Source: Cycas panzhihuaensis (taxonomy: Eukaryota; Cycadophyta). Taken from it: a stretch of 64,000 nucleotides of DNA. The notes below the pieces were generated by a model. It saw only the letters and a program-made list of their open reading frames with translations. It was not told where the DNA came from and ran no database searches. Where the stretch lies: NCBI GenBank assembly GCA_023213395.1, contig CM041465.1:187061741-187125740 (forward strand), given 5' to 3'. The position numbers and the translations under genes are program-made. Each line of letters begins with the position of its first letter. Position 1 is the stretch's first letter. Positions 47,114 to 58,799 of this stretch are shown one piece after another.

Positions 47114-47816
47114 TGTTAGAATGTGACAACAAATGGTTGTGAGGCTAAAATTTTGACATGTTGGCAGCGCAGGTTCCCCCCTAAACCTTCCTCGGGGGGT
47201 TCTAAGGGGGGTGGGAGCCCCCCTTGGCCAGCGGGGTGTGGGGGGTGTGGAACACCCCCCGCTAAGAGGGGGTTCGGGGGTGATATCCCCTGACTCGAAA
47301 AACTAGTACTGAAAACTATATTAAATTGTAAAGAGAATCATGATCGTTTGATAAAAATACCCTAGATTCTACGGTCAAGATTTGTGCTATGTATGACCCA
47401 CTCATGTAGCTCGATTTAGGGTATATTTCTTTATGTTGAGGTTGTTCAATGTACTGTGAGTAGGGTGGTGGTTAGCTATTGTTGTTGAGAGCACTCTGCT
47501 ACTGGTTATGTACATTATCTCCATTCTATGACAATAAAGATCAATACTTTTCTTGTATGGATGTTTCCCTAGCATACTACTTGGGTTTTACCACATTATA
47601 TTGGGTGTACATTTTATTCTTGACTTTCTTGTTCATTTTATTGTTTTATCTCTGGTTTAATAACTTGCATGTAATTTTAGTTTCGATTCCTATAACTAGT
47701 TACAAGAATAGTTTAGATCTTGGTTGCAGTTTCAGGGTATTGGGACCTTGTCGTCTTAACAATGAGCCTGCAACCATACAAGCAAGATTTGCTATGATAA
47801 GAAAGGAAATTTAAAC
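47114..47816 (+). mobile_element. copia 5' fragment: LTR, PBS and gag start
   Basis: The LTR runs from TGTTAGAATG at 47114 to about 47696. The PBS-like TAGTTACAAGAAT follows at 47697-47709, where an initiator tRNA-Met site would read TGGT.ATCAGAGC. A short gag start follows at 47762-47812 (MSLQ..., then IQARF...), and then the chromovirus resumes. Pol and the 3' LTR are missing. The LTR holds an unusually GC-rich hairpin island. Confidence 0.7.
47166..47292 (+). repeat. GC-rich island with a perfect 9-bp hairpin inside the copia LTR
   Basis: This 127-bp stretch is far richer in G and C than anything nearby. It keeps several CG dinucleotides and has many runs of 5-6 G or C. Bases 47240-47248 (GGGGGGTGT) pair perfectly with 47252-47260 (ACACCCCCC) around the loop GGA. 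The G runs could also form a G-quadruplex. Confidence 0.85.
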
Positions 47817-48240
47817 TAGCCTTATGGTTCTATGGACTCTTTCAAATTCAAAGTAAATACATAAGGTATCTCAAACCATGGATCATCTTATTCATAACAA
47901 GGTCCATAATATTTTAAATGTTTCTAGCCCAATAAAGAAGGTAGGGCCAAATAACAACCTAATAATAAAATGATAAATTACAGATGAATAGTGGAAAGTT
48001 ATTCCAGAACCATAAGATTTTATCGAAACTTGATTTAACAAAAACTCAAATTAACGACTGTAATGGAGTATCTCATTAAATGGAAGGGCTTATTGACATA
48101 AGATGGAATATGGAAGGTATAAGACTTCATTTACAACCATCCTAGCCTTTGTAGACAAAGATCTTCTTTTAATAGGGAGCGCATGTTATGCACCCACAAC
48201 TGTAGGGTTAACTTAGCTAGTTTCATTTAATGATTAGTAT
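47817..48240 (+). pseudogene. chromovirus C-terminal region with chromodomain, host piece 4
   Basis: After a decayed LQPYGSMDSFKFK segment at 47817, the chromodomain appears at about 48000-48150. It shows TTVMEYLIKWKGLLT, then DGIWKV and DFIYNHPSL (intact ..EYLIKWKGLP.EDATWE.ED.....P). The tail lies at 48160-48200. This identifies the host element as a chromodomain-bearing gypsy. Confidence 0.8.
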
Positions 48241-50248
48241 TTATAGGTAATAATATATACTTTTAATCATCAACTTTTTATCTTTGGTTTTGGATATTAG
48301 GTATATACTCACTTAGGGTGTCATGGTGGTTGTATTTAAGTTTTTTCTAGTTATTAGTAATTAATTTCTATCAACATTAAGTGTAAAAGTCATTAGTTCT
48401 CTATATGATATGTTAAATGAGATCTTGCCTATACATGTGTTTAACCCTTTCAAGCTAAGATTGAAATGGATATTAAACCTTAATTACCATTTGATTTACC
48501 TCAATATAAGGCAACTAATCTTTGAGATGGTTGACTTGTATTATAAAAGGAGATGTAACACTACATTTTAATTATTATATATTTTTTATCTTTTCTCACA
48601 TATTAAGTTTTGGCCTTTGTTTTACATTTTGAGTATTTAAAATTTGAATGTTTGATATTAAACATCTATGTATGTGTATGAAAACCCTTTTAATAGCTAA
48701 TCTATAGCTCGAGTTAGTGGCCATTTATTGTGAATGTAAATTATGACTTTCATGCATTATTGCTTGGGTTTAGATTTCTACATACTTAAAAGGAATTTAT
48801 AAATGATTCCATTATAGGTAATATGTAAGGCCAACTATTTGGCATTAACACCTGAAATTACATTATGTAATGAGTATGGTTACTTGACTTCAAGATGGCA
48901 TTAGATGGCCCTAATGTGATGCTCAGAGAGTTGTAGTAGGATCCATAGCTTTTATTAAATATGATGCCTAACTTTGGTATGATGTTGAAGGGCCTCGATG
49001 TAATGCCAAGAGAGTTATAACCATTATATCTTACGTGTAGATATGCTCTTAAAATGGCAAGGTGCCACTTATGGTGTGATTCCATAGTTTGAGGCCTAAT
49101 ATATTTTCTATGGTGGGATACCTAGAATAATAATTTGAGCTAAGAGCTATTGTAATTAAGCCATAATACTTTTTCATGGTGGACTGCTTGGAATATTACT
49201 AAGCCATTGTGCTACTACTATATGTACATGAGGTAAACCACTGCTTGCATGTCATACATACTTATAATGTTAATGATTGTTGAGGTTATGTATGTTTTAA
49301 TGATTGTGTTGCTTAGAGAATGAGATGAGATTTTAAAGTTAACAATTAGCATTTGTTCACTTATCTTATGTTTCTCAATACATGGGTAAATTCTTAAAGG
49401 AGTTTTTAGTTGGGTGGTGAATCCCCTATGAGTAATCTAGCTTTTCTCCCATAGAACATAAATTTTTTGTTATGATGCTCTCTGGATATATATGATATTA
49501 CTTCTATTGTAGATGGATATTTATTATGAGTGATTATATATTTAAGAGATAGAATAATCTGTATGATTAGTATTTATATATTAGAGATATTTAGTCTACA
49601 TATAATTACATGTTTCTCTAGACTATTAATATGGCATATTACTTATTGATCCTATGGTTTGCCACATGTTTGAATTGAGTTCAAGTAGTTTGAATGGTTA
49701 TCTTAAGATGTCCTCTTGATAATAGGTTGTTATATATTGGTATTATAATAAAGGTTTAAGCTCAATAAACTATGTAATAGAGCATAGGTTAAGAACCTAA
49801 TATAATTAGAATGATAAATTATTATTTTAGAATTCTACTATTAAAGGAAGTAGGTCAAGTCAAAGGAATTTAAATTATAATAAGTGAAAAAAAGAGCTAC
49901 ATACTTATGTCAAAGTAAACTCTTATTGAAAGTGGGGTATTTAGTGAAAATAAAGTATTATCAAAATCTAACCTTAGACACAATTAAATAGAATTCCTAT
50001 CATAGATATGAATTACTTCCATCAAGGTATACTTTATTTTATAGGTCAATGTTTAATAAGGCTTAGTTGAGACAATGCTAGTTGAAGGAACTTAAGTCAA
50101 TAGGTTAATGGTTGATAGGGCTTGGTCAAGAGGACCTTAGTTAAGGGAACTTTGGTTGATAGATTAATAGTTAAGAGGAATTTAGTTGATAGAACTTTAA
50201 CTACTAAGCTAATAGTCCACTTAGGTTTAAAAAATTGACAGGACCTAG
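48241..50248 (+). other. 3' non-coding region / LTR of the chromovirus, with tandem repeats
   Basis: No coding signal was found. By position it should contain the chromovirus polypurine tract and 3' LTR, but no partner LTR remains on the left. Two ~75-bp related units lie at about 48890-49040 (GGCCCTAATGTGATGCTCAG against GGCCTCGATGTAATGCCAAG). About three ~57-bp units lie at 50041-50210, built on GGTTAATGGTTGATAGGGCT-like words. LTR D begins at 50249. Confidence 0.5.
50041..50210. repeat. three diverged ~57-bp tandem units
   Basis: Successive units share the pattern (A)TAG.TTAATRGTT.A followed by TTAGTTGA/TTGGTCAA and GGAACTT. They are diverged and probably old. Confidence 0.55.
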
Positions 50249-50514
50249 TGTTTTACCATAACTAGTTCTTTTGGTAAAGTTAGGTTCATGTCTTGATTTG
50301 CTTTTGCAAGCCACTTGTAGTTATGATTTTTATTTATGCAATGAATATTATTTGGTTAGCATTTTAGTTGTGAGATTTCTTTTGGTTGATCATTAAATGG
50401 TGTGTACTTTGGTTAGGATATGTCTAAACATATATTATTTGATTTTAAATCATGCAAGTTAAAAGATTGCCAATGGGATAATTGAATGTATATGATTGTG
50501 ATGATTTTCTTTTT
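50249..50514 (+). repeat. LTR D of a second Tat-like copy, part 1
   Basis: It starts TGTTTTACCATAACTAG, the same start as LTR A. It stays homologous to A 14245-14490, after which the LINE interrupts it. The 5-mer before it is CCTAG; the matching 3' flank lies outside the window. Confidence 0.75.
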
Positions 50515-50689
50515 CCAATGATTATGATTTTTTTTTTTTAAATTTGGTAAAAAATATCAGGGGTTTTAATTGGTCCCTAAACTTTATGAGGGCCATGACA
50601 TGCCCATGGCCTAGCAGATCTCGACACCCACTCTATCTCTAAAAGCCATGACAAGCCCAATGGATAGCTCTCCTAATCCTGGGCTAACA

Positions 50690-53600
50690 CATCTAGTCTA
50701 ACTAGACTCAGAAGCTCCTTCGAGAAGTTCTCTTTCTAAACCTTCATACTTTTATTTGAAACCACCCAATTGGCAAGCCAATCGACAATTGTATTGCCCT
50801 CTCTATACGTGTGCCAAATCTGAGTGTCCTGTTTGGATCTTAAAACATCTTGAGCATCTCTCACCATGTCCACATTATGCTAGTCAGCCTTAGTATCCCC
50901 CATAAGGATCCTGACCATGTTTAGTGAATCTCCTTCAATCATCACATTATTGCAATTGTCCTTGTCTGCCATAGTCATAGCTCTCTATATAGCCTTTAGT
51001 TCAACACTATGGTTTGTCTACTATCCATAGTATTCTGCAAAGGCCCACCTCACCCTATCGTCTGGGTATTTGCAGAGGCCATCCCCTCCAGCCTCACCAT
51101 GATTACCTTCTGATACCCCATCAAAATTTATTTTAACCTAATTATCTATATGCGGGCACTAAGGGTACTTCCTCCTTCTTACTCCAGTTATATTTGGTTA
51201 TTTTATCCCCCAATCATCCATGATGTTGCCCTTCCCTTTCAAAACTCTTTCCTTATTTGAGGGTTTTAACATTTCTACTGTCACCATATGAATTACTTCG
51301 TAGAGCCTAAACTCACCCAAATCCTTGCCTTGGAAAATTCTTCTATTTTGTTCCTTCCATATGGTCCATCCCAATGTTGGTAGGATTAATTTCCATAGTG
51401 AGCCCAATGACTTACTCTTGAAAGTAGATTTCCATATCATTTATTAATCTATTAGGGTCTTGTGACACACTTATGATATCCCTAGTTTGGACCAGATATA
51501 GGCCCATATACTCCTAGAAAAGGAGTAATGAATGCTCATATGGTCAAATGTTTCCTCTTCCTTCTTACAGAGCACACATCTATTCGGCATGGTGAAACCT
51601 TGCTTGTGAAGATTATCAACTGCCAATATCTTGTTCTATAGACATAGCCACCAGAAGACTACCACTTTAGTAATGAGACCCAACTTCCACACTCTAGCCA
51701 ACTGTAGGTTCTTTCCAATCCCCTCCTCTAAACATATAGCTTGGTAACCCTCCTTCATAGTGTACTTCCCAGAAAGGGAATTTGACCATATAATTGTATC
51801 ATCCATGGGCCATTTTGGGATATAATGTTGATCAAGCTCTTTCTTAAGGGTTTGAATATTTTCCCCTTAATCCTAAATCCTTTGAAGTTCCTTTAAGGAT
51901 CTTTAGGCTCTATTTTTACCATGACCCTCTTAATAATCGTTGGCAATTGTACCAAAGATATCTTTATAATTGCCTTGCAAACTACCAATGTTGGGTCTAT
52001 CTTTCAATTGGTAATTTCCACACCATTTATGCTTCCAAAACTTAATGCTTTTCTTATTCCCTAACTTCTATCTCATGCCTACAATCAGAACATGTATCGA
52101 ATAAGACAAGCTCTTCCAAATAAGGGACCTATAAACCTCCCCTACCTCATCTTTCAAGAAGTTCCTACCCCCCAAGTATTTTTTGGCAATGATCTTGCCC
52201 CACTGTCCACCTTCACTTTTTGCTAGTCTTTAGCCTAGCTTGGCCACTAGGAACCTATTAAAGGACCCTAGTCTTCTCATGTTAAGTCCACCTACCCACC
52301 TAGGCCTGCAAACTCTGTCCCAAGATACCAAGTAGATTCTATCCTTTTTTTCTATACCAAACAAGAGGAATCTTTTCTGAATGCCTTCTAAGATTAATAT
52401 AACCTTGCTCAGAACCCTGAATATTGACATCATGTAAACTGGGATGCTCTACAGAGAGTCAACCACTAGTTAAATCTTACCAGCTTGACTAATGGGAGAT
52501 CCTTTCTAGCTAACTAATTTCCTTTGGATCCTGTCCACAATAGGTTTCCAGAGCACCTTGCTCATATTTCCCATAAATAGTGGCATCCCTAAGTAAGGAG
52601 TTGGAAGGAGTCTGATGAGGATCTCCATCTCCCTGCTAATCTTCCTTTGCAATCTCTTGTGGGTATTTATAAAGAGGATAGAGATTTTCTCCAAGTTTAT
52701 TCTTTGGTTTGTAACCCTCTCATAGGCCTAGAGCCCTACCTTAAATGCTCTAGCTTCCCCTAAGGTTGTGTTTCCTAGAAAGATGTTGTCATTAATGAAT
52801 TGATAATAGATAATATTATTTGTGCTATATGTGGGCTTTAATCCAATCACCCAACCTTTACTCCTAGCCTCCTCGATGGCTCTCCCTAAAATTTCTACCA
52901 TAATAATAAAAAGGTAAGGGGATAAAGGATCCCCTTGCTTTAATCCTCTGAAACCAGGGAAGAAGGGAGTCGAAGTGCCGTTTATCAAGATAGAATAGGA
53001 TTGATTAGATATTCAACACCTCATCCATCCCTGTTAGACCTCATCAAAGCCAAATATTTAAAGACAATCAGTTAAGTAGTCCTAAGCCACCCAATTGTAA
53101 GCTTTGGACATGTTGATTTTCATAATCATTCTAGCTTCTTTTCTCTAATGGACCAAATGAACTATCTTATGGACTACTATAATACCATCTAAGATTTATC
53201 TGCCCTTTATAAATCCAACCTAATTTGCGGATATGATAAATGATAGACATTTCTTCAATCTATTCGTGAGAATTTTGTATTTTACATTACAAAGGCTTAT
53301 CGGTCTAAATTCCTCCATAGCTTTCACCCCTTCCTTCTTTGGGATAAAAACTAGGAAGGTAGCCTACCACTCCTTTAGAATTGTTTTCTTCTTAAAGAAT
53401 TCATCTAGAGCCAGTTTTAGATCTTCCTTGATTATGTCCTAGAATTCTTAGAAAAAACCTGGAGGAAAACCGTTTGGCCCAGGAGCTTCATCTGACGCAT
53501 ATTAAAGAGGGCCTTCTCCACTTCCTCCAATGAAAAGGGTTCCTTTAGCCTTTTATTTTGGTCTTCATTGATAAGCTTAGGGATATATTCCATAAGTTCC

Positions 53601-54829
53601 TTTCTTAAGTCCGTCTCCTAACATCCAAGTTCTTCAAATAAATTCTTGAAGTAGTCCACCGCTATAACTTTAATTTCCTGTCCTATCTCATGATTAGCTC
53701 TATCCTTGTTGCTCAGATTATTTATTCTGTTGTAGGACCTATGTTTTTGAGTAGTCATATTAAAAAGCTTAGTGCTTTTGTCTCCCTCTGCCAGCCAAAG
53801 GGCTTTAGACTTTTGCTTCCAATGGGTTTCCTCCTTAGCCAATGCATCTTCCAGGTTTTTTATAACCTAGCTTCCCATATGGTCCAGAGTGTGGGACCTA
53901 CCTTCCTCCTAGATTTTACCCTCAATCACATTGAGCTCCCATATAAGTCTACTTTTAACAATAAAAATGTTACTAAAGAATTCTTTATTGCAAGCTTTAA
54001 TTTGTCTTTTAACCTAATTCAACTTCTTTGAGAACCTAAACATAACATGCCCCTCCATCGGGATACTGCACCATTCGTTAACCTGGTCCCTGAGATCTGG
54101 ATGTCTCAACCATATAAGCTTAAACCAAAAGGGAACCTCATGGTGTTTTCCTAAAGTGTTAAACTCTAGCATCAGAGGTGAATGATCATATGCCACCTTT
54201 GGGAGGCCTTTTAATTTAATATCTTCATGGAGCCTCATCCATTCATAGTTGATCAACACCCTATTTTACTTTATTTAGATGTGGTTGACCATGGTCCATC
54301 CTTCATGCCATCAGACCATCTTTTTGCAAGAAATCACCTAGGTCTGTCATGCTCCTGGACCATCCCTCTTGTCCCCTTTTCTTTTCTCCTAGGGATAAGG
54401 CTATATTTAAATCCCCGCTACTAGCTAGGGGCCCTTTTGGTCTTTATGGACATCCACAATCCTGTCCCATAGGTTCTTTCTACCTTCCCACATTGTTGAA
54501 GCATAAATATTAGTGGCTAGCCATTAGATATTTATTCTCCTGTAAATGAAGTATATGATTATAAAGTGTTCTTCCTGAACCATACCCATCTCATGCCAAA
54601 CTCTTGGGTTCCAGAGAACTACCATACCACCTGAGCTAAGAGATCCTTCTTTGGACAACATCTCTTTGTTTCTCCATACCTTGTTTTTCATCTCTAAACC
54701 CTTATCCATCTTAAGTTTCGTTTCCTATAACATCATAATATCCCCTCCCATTCTAGCTCTCAAATCTTTAGCAGCTCTCTACTTTGAGGGGGTATTTAAG
54801 CCCATAATATTCTAGGAAATAATTCTCAT
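50690..54829 (-). pseudogene. LINE ORF2: endonuclease, reverse transcriptase, zf-RVT, RNase H
   Basis: ORF2 starts at ATG 54829 with MRIIS.NIMGLN, the N-terminal motif of AP-type endonuclease (Trp codon now a stop). The endonuclease C-terminus is at 54014-54259: MLINYEWMRLHEDIKLKGLP, KVAYDHSPLML and FKLIWLRHPDL. RT carries GLKQGDPLSPYLFIIMVEIL at about 52880-52960 and, where YADD or FADD is expected, QFINDNIFLGN at 52800-52760. The thumb and linker (YLGMPLFMGNMSK) follow at 52560-52600. Zinc finger PNRCVLCKKEEET is near 51555-51595 with CxxC kept. RNase H with KINFDG is at about 51115-51135. The frame is broken at many places, mostly by single nonsense changes. Confidence 0.85.
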
Positions 54830-54849
54830 GGCCAGCATGGGACCCTCAT

Positions 54850-56100
54850 GCACCAGACATCATAAGGTCATCTCCTGCTCTTGAGAAATGGTTCTTCAAT
54901 TGTCCCTTCCTTTAGGGTTTACTAATACCCTTAGTCGATTTGGGATACAATCTCCCTTTCTCAGATCGCTCTTTTAGAGGGTCTTTTGACCCTTCTATAA
55001 CTACTTAGGTTAAGGCCTCTTCTCTAGCTTACCAATTCCTCCTACACCCCTTTACCTTTTACTATCCCCATATGTTCTGCACTAGTCAGCCCCTCTGACT
55101 CCACTCTCACAATCAGGGCCTCCATGGATTGCACCCTATTATTGCCTCTAGCCTGGCTCTCATTTCCAGTAACTATAAGCCCTTGCTTCCCTTCCTCCTA
55201 ACCCTTGGGTCAATCCTCCTCCCCATCTTCCTCTGAGAGGGAGTCCTCCTCTTCCCAATTTACTTCCTTCATCTTCTCATCTTAAGGGGGCTCTTCCATA
55301 ATGGTCCCCTAGGCATCACCTGTGCTTCACTCATTTACTTCTGCTTCTAGTCTCTAAGGGGTGATACTTGGGCCTTCTTTCTCACCTACTCCTTCCTTTC
55401 TTGGGTCCCCTTGACACTTCAATGGAAGGTGCCCCAAGCACCTACTTTTAGAGCATATGAAGCTATCCAGTTCATAAACCATTTTTTGGCCAATATTCCA
55501 TCCCTCTATTTCGATACTAACCTCTTCTAAAAGGCTTTTGTCAAGTCTCGCTAGGACATAAAACCTGGTATTTATTAGTCATGTTCTATTCTTTGTTGCT
55601 AAGTCTATCACTAATAATAGACTTATTACTCTAGCCACCCCTTTTATTACTTCCAAGTTCTAGAATTACAAAGGTAACACCAGTATTTAAACCTAAATCG
55701 GTGCCTATTTCACTGTTAGAATCGATGAGTCAAAGTATAAATGCCACCTTTCCAATGTAATTGCCTTTTAACTAAGCATCCAAGGAGATTTTAGAAGTAT
55801 GTCAATTATATCTTCTTGATTAGCGAACCTAAATAGGATGCAACCCTTAGGCATATCCATAACCTCGATCAGGTTCTTTATTTTCCAGTTATTTACCATC
55901 TATTTCCTAATAATGTCAAGCCCTGGTCTGGGCCATGAGAACCTCCCAACTAGGCTATTCTCCTAGTATTTCTCCCTCTTTTTAGTTATGGTCTTTTGGT
56001 ATAGATATGTTACTCTAGTTATCTTGATAAACTAGGTTGATCTCATACCCCTTTGTGTCTCCATTTCTCAAGGCATCTAAGTATGTCCTTCCTGGAGGAG
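54850..56100 (-). pseudogene. LINE ORF1 (DUF4283-type RNA-binding protein with zinc knuckle region)
   Basis: The minus strand shows blocks typical of plant L1 ORF1: a KVAFIL..LIDSNSEIGTDLGL stretch (about 55690-55750), TGVTFVILELG (about 55650-55685), and a WPKN-like segment followed by LHML.K.VLGA where the C-rich knuckle is expected (about 55430-55480). An acidic and Glu-rich tail lies at 55200-55320. Conservation is weak and the assignment leans on position upstream of ORF2. Confidence 0.6.
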
Positions 56101-56675
56101 AGGACTAAGTCTAGTATATATGAATGGTTTGCTCCATTAACATAAATAAATCAAAACATATAAAAAACTGTTAGGCTGAAATAGACACTCACCTAACATA
56201 TATAGGTCACAGTCATTACTTTGTGGATCCCCTCCAATGATATCCTGGCTGCCCCTACTATCTGGCTCCAATGGTTTCTCTTCAGACTAGGCTTTTATAT
56301 TTGGCTACCTTCTTCCTTTAGTTGCTTGAAACACCACAAGACTGGCTTATATCATCCCTCATGGAGCTCCATCTATTCTGAAGAAGAGGCAACCAATAGA
56401 TCTATGCCTCCCACTATAGCTCCAAGACTACTCCACAGTCTGGAAAAGAGAACCTAGCTCAAACGACACCCTTCGTAAAATAATCTGACTACTCTACCTT
56501 CCCAACACTGATGCATAAGGGTATTACATCCCGTCCATCTTCTTTTGGGGCCTAGCCCCTCTTTAGATCCTCTATATTTTTCCCCCATCTCGAAGGAGAC
56601 ACAAGAACCCTAGATGTCACTGCCACAGCTTCGCAAATTACTTTACCAATCACTATTACCCTACTCAGTCCATTG
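56101..56675 (-). other. 5' untranslated region of the LINE
   Basis: This is a more GC-rich, mostly non-coding stretch between the ORF1 start and the right-hand target duplication. On the minus strand it begins near the GACTGAGTAGGG word at 56670, which is the 5' end of the LINE. The plus-strand open frame at 56221-56457 is a shadow. Confidence 0.55.
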
Positions 56676-56689
56676 CTAATGAATATGAT

Positions 56690-58387
56690 ACTATGTTGTA
56701 ATTTAATGCTTTTGTCCAACATGGTTTGAAAACTACTCTAAGTCTTCCCTTTTTAACTACTTTCTCTTTTATTATTGTTAAGTATTTCAATTAATTCCAA
56801 GCCTATTTCTATCTCTTTTTGGCCTTTTTTTTTTTTTCATGTTTTACTCCCTATTAGAGTCATTGATGTCTTTAGAAAACCCTAGAAAGTCAATTTGATT
56901 AAAATCTCCTTTCTATTTTTATTTTTTTAACCTTCTTGACTTGTATTTTTGGCAATACAAAAAATGTGACAACTTCTACGTTTTTTGTTTTATTTTTAAA
57001 ATTATGTTTTTGACTATCATACTAAAAAGTTAAGAAATAGAGCACTAATTTCTCATGAAATTTTCTTTGATTTCTATGCAAACTTATAGTTTGGTACTAC
57101 CCCACCTACCTTGACTAATTTATAATTGTCTCACCTTCCTCTATACAAGATTTGATTAAGGAAAGTTAGTTAAACCATAGGTAGAAACCATGGTTTTCCC
57201 ATTCACCCTCCCCCTTATGATTTTCTATAAATGCATGTGCTTTTTCAAAGGATAAGGGAGAGGTCTTGATATAACAAAGTGATGCCAAATTTTTGCCAAC
57301 CCTTTTTGCTAATGACTTGTTGTTATTTGAAGTGGATTGAACCTCATCTTCTTAGAAGATTGTAAAGTCTATTGGAGAGATTAGAGGTCTATCTTACCTT
57401 GATTATAGACTGATTCTCAAGTTCATCCTTCCACTCACTTGATGGGGTCTTCTTCTTATTCTTTAAATTTTTACTAATTTATATTTGCATTCTCCTCTTC
57501 TACATCGCTCACTATTGCCAAGATCATCATCCTTATGGTGCTTGGAGCTTCTTTGTAGCTTGTTGGACAAGAGTATAAAACTAATCTAAGGTATAAAATA
57601 TATATCTTTATCAGCTTTGAGGTATCTTTGTGGTGGTTTAATCTTTGTTTTAGTAATTAGAGTTGTTTTTCTTTGACACAATCTTTTTTTATTAAAGGAG
57701 TTTTTTTATAGTCACTTCTTTCATTTTTAGTCAAAGCTTATTTATCTCTTTTAAGTTTATTAAGTGATTTGACTTGGGATCAAACTAGTTTTGATCTCCA
57801 ACTCATTATCACATTGCTGGAAGCACAAAAGGGGTTCTGTTAGGGGATTGAACTAGTTTTAATCCTTAATCTTAACCACCCTTAAGCAAAATCACTTGTT
57901 TACTTATTTCCTTATTCCAATTCATAACATGTAAAGAGAGTAGTTACAATAAAGAGTTAAAGAAACTAAGCCAATCTTTTGTGAGGAGGTGAATGGTGAG
58001 GAAGAGTATATTTTTAAAATTTGAGTGTCTTAACTCTCTTCCATAGAGTTATGGGAAACTCAAGTCATTCATTTATCATCAAGATTCCTATTACGTAGTA
58101 GAAGTGCTATTGAAATTTTGATATGTTTCCAAAGTTGTATTCTATATTTTCTTTATAAATGTGATGATTTCAACATCAATGTTATTATTTGTTTGATCAA
58201 CATGATACATTTTAAAGCATTGACAACTAGAAGAGAGTCAACCTATTACTTCATAGCTTCATTGTAAGATACTCTCTTTACCCGTATTTCTTATAACTTT
58301 TTTTATCTCCAAGTTTTCATAAATAAATAAAAAGAGAGAAGAGGAAAGAGAATGTCATCTCATTTACATTACTTCTTGGTTTATTGA
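56690..58387 (+). repeat. LTR D, part 2
   Basis: It continues LTR D after the LINE, homologous to LTR A from about 14496 and to LTR B over 33200-33830 (shared GGGATCAAACTAGTTTTGATC and AACTCT..ATAGAGTT words). It is interrupted at 58388 by a copia LTR. Confidence 0.72.
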
Positions 58388-58770
58388 TGTGAAAACATCA
58401 GGATCTAAATATGTGTACCTTGATTCAAGTATAGTGATTAAAACTATTGATAAATAATCAACAAATTAAGCAAATAAGTAAGACACATGAGCATGCAAAG
58501 ATATGGGTGAATTCACCACACCGTAGGCTCTCTCTTGGGTAGATCTTTTATATTAATCATAATCCAACATTATGTACAAGTATGTAGGGAAATATTTATA
58601 GCCTTTCGCCAAGATTACAATGTAATCGGATAGGCTAACTTAACGGCATAAGAGATGGACCTGGCCTCACTATCTAATGTGATTAAATTATATTAGGGTT
58701 CATTAATATATTATAAACATTAATTTATATAAATGAGAAGAAATGGAGGAGATATTATAATGTTTTAATA
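58388..58770 (-). repeat. 3' LTR of the copia in LTR D
   Basis: It is 383 bp. The plus-strand left end TGTGAAAACATC and right end GATATTATAATGTTTTAATA are inverted relatives (TGTTAAAACAT type). A purine-rich tract follows on the minus strand. Confidence 0.75.
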
Positions 58771-58799
58771 CCCTCCCTTAATAATAACTTCATTTCTTT

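Larger units (their letters stand above)
50529..56675 (-). mobile_element. near-full-length L1-type LINE inserted in LTR D
   Basis: It is flanked by CCAATGATTATGAT (50515-50528) and CTAATGAATATGAT (56676-56689), 12 of 14 identical. LTR D is continuous across it. The minus-strand 3' tail is a poly-A (T run at about 50528-50538 on plus). From right to left are a GC-richer 5' untranslated region, ORF1, and ORF2 with endonuclease, RT, zinc finger and RNase H. Many stops are present, so it is dead. It is related to the truncated LINE at 29371-31625. Confidence 0.88.

Noticed and set aside
47479-47814. 111-codon ORF with possible transmembrane segments
   Set aside because: It spans the end of a copia LTR, the PBS and the gag start, so it is not a gene.
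53690-54031. 113-codon plus-strand ORF
   Set aside because: It is opposite LINE ORF2, where endonuclease/RT linker motifs are read on the minus strand.
56221-56457. 78-codon plus-strand ORF in a GC-richer stretch
   Set aside because: It lies in the 5' untranslated region of the LINE, bounded by the target duplication. It has no homologue that I recognise.
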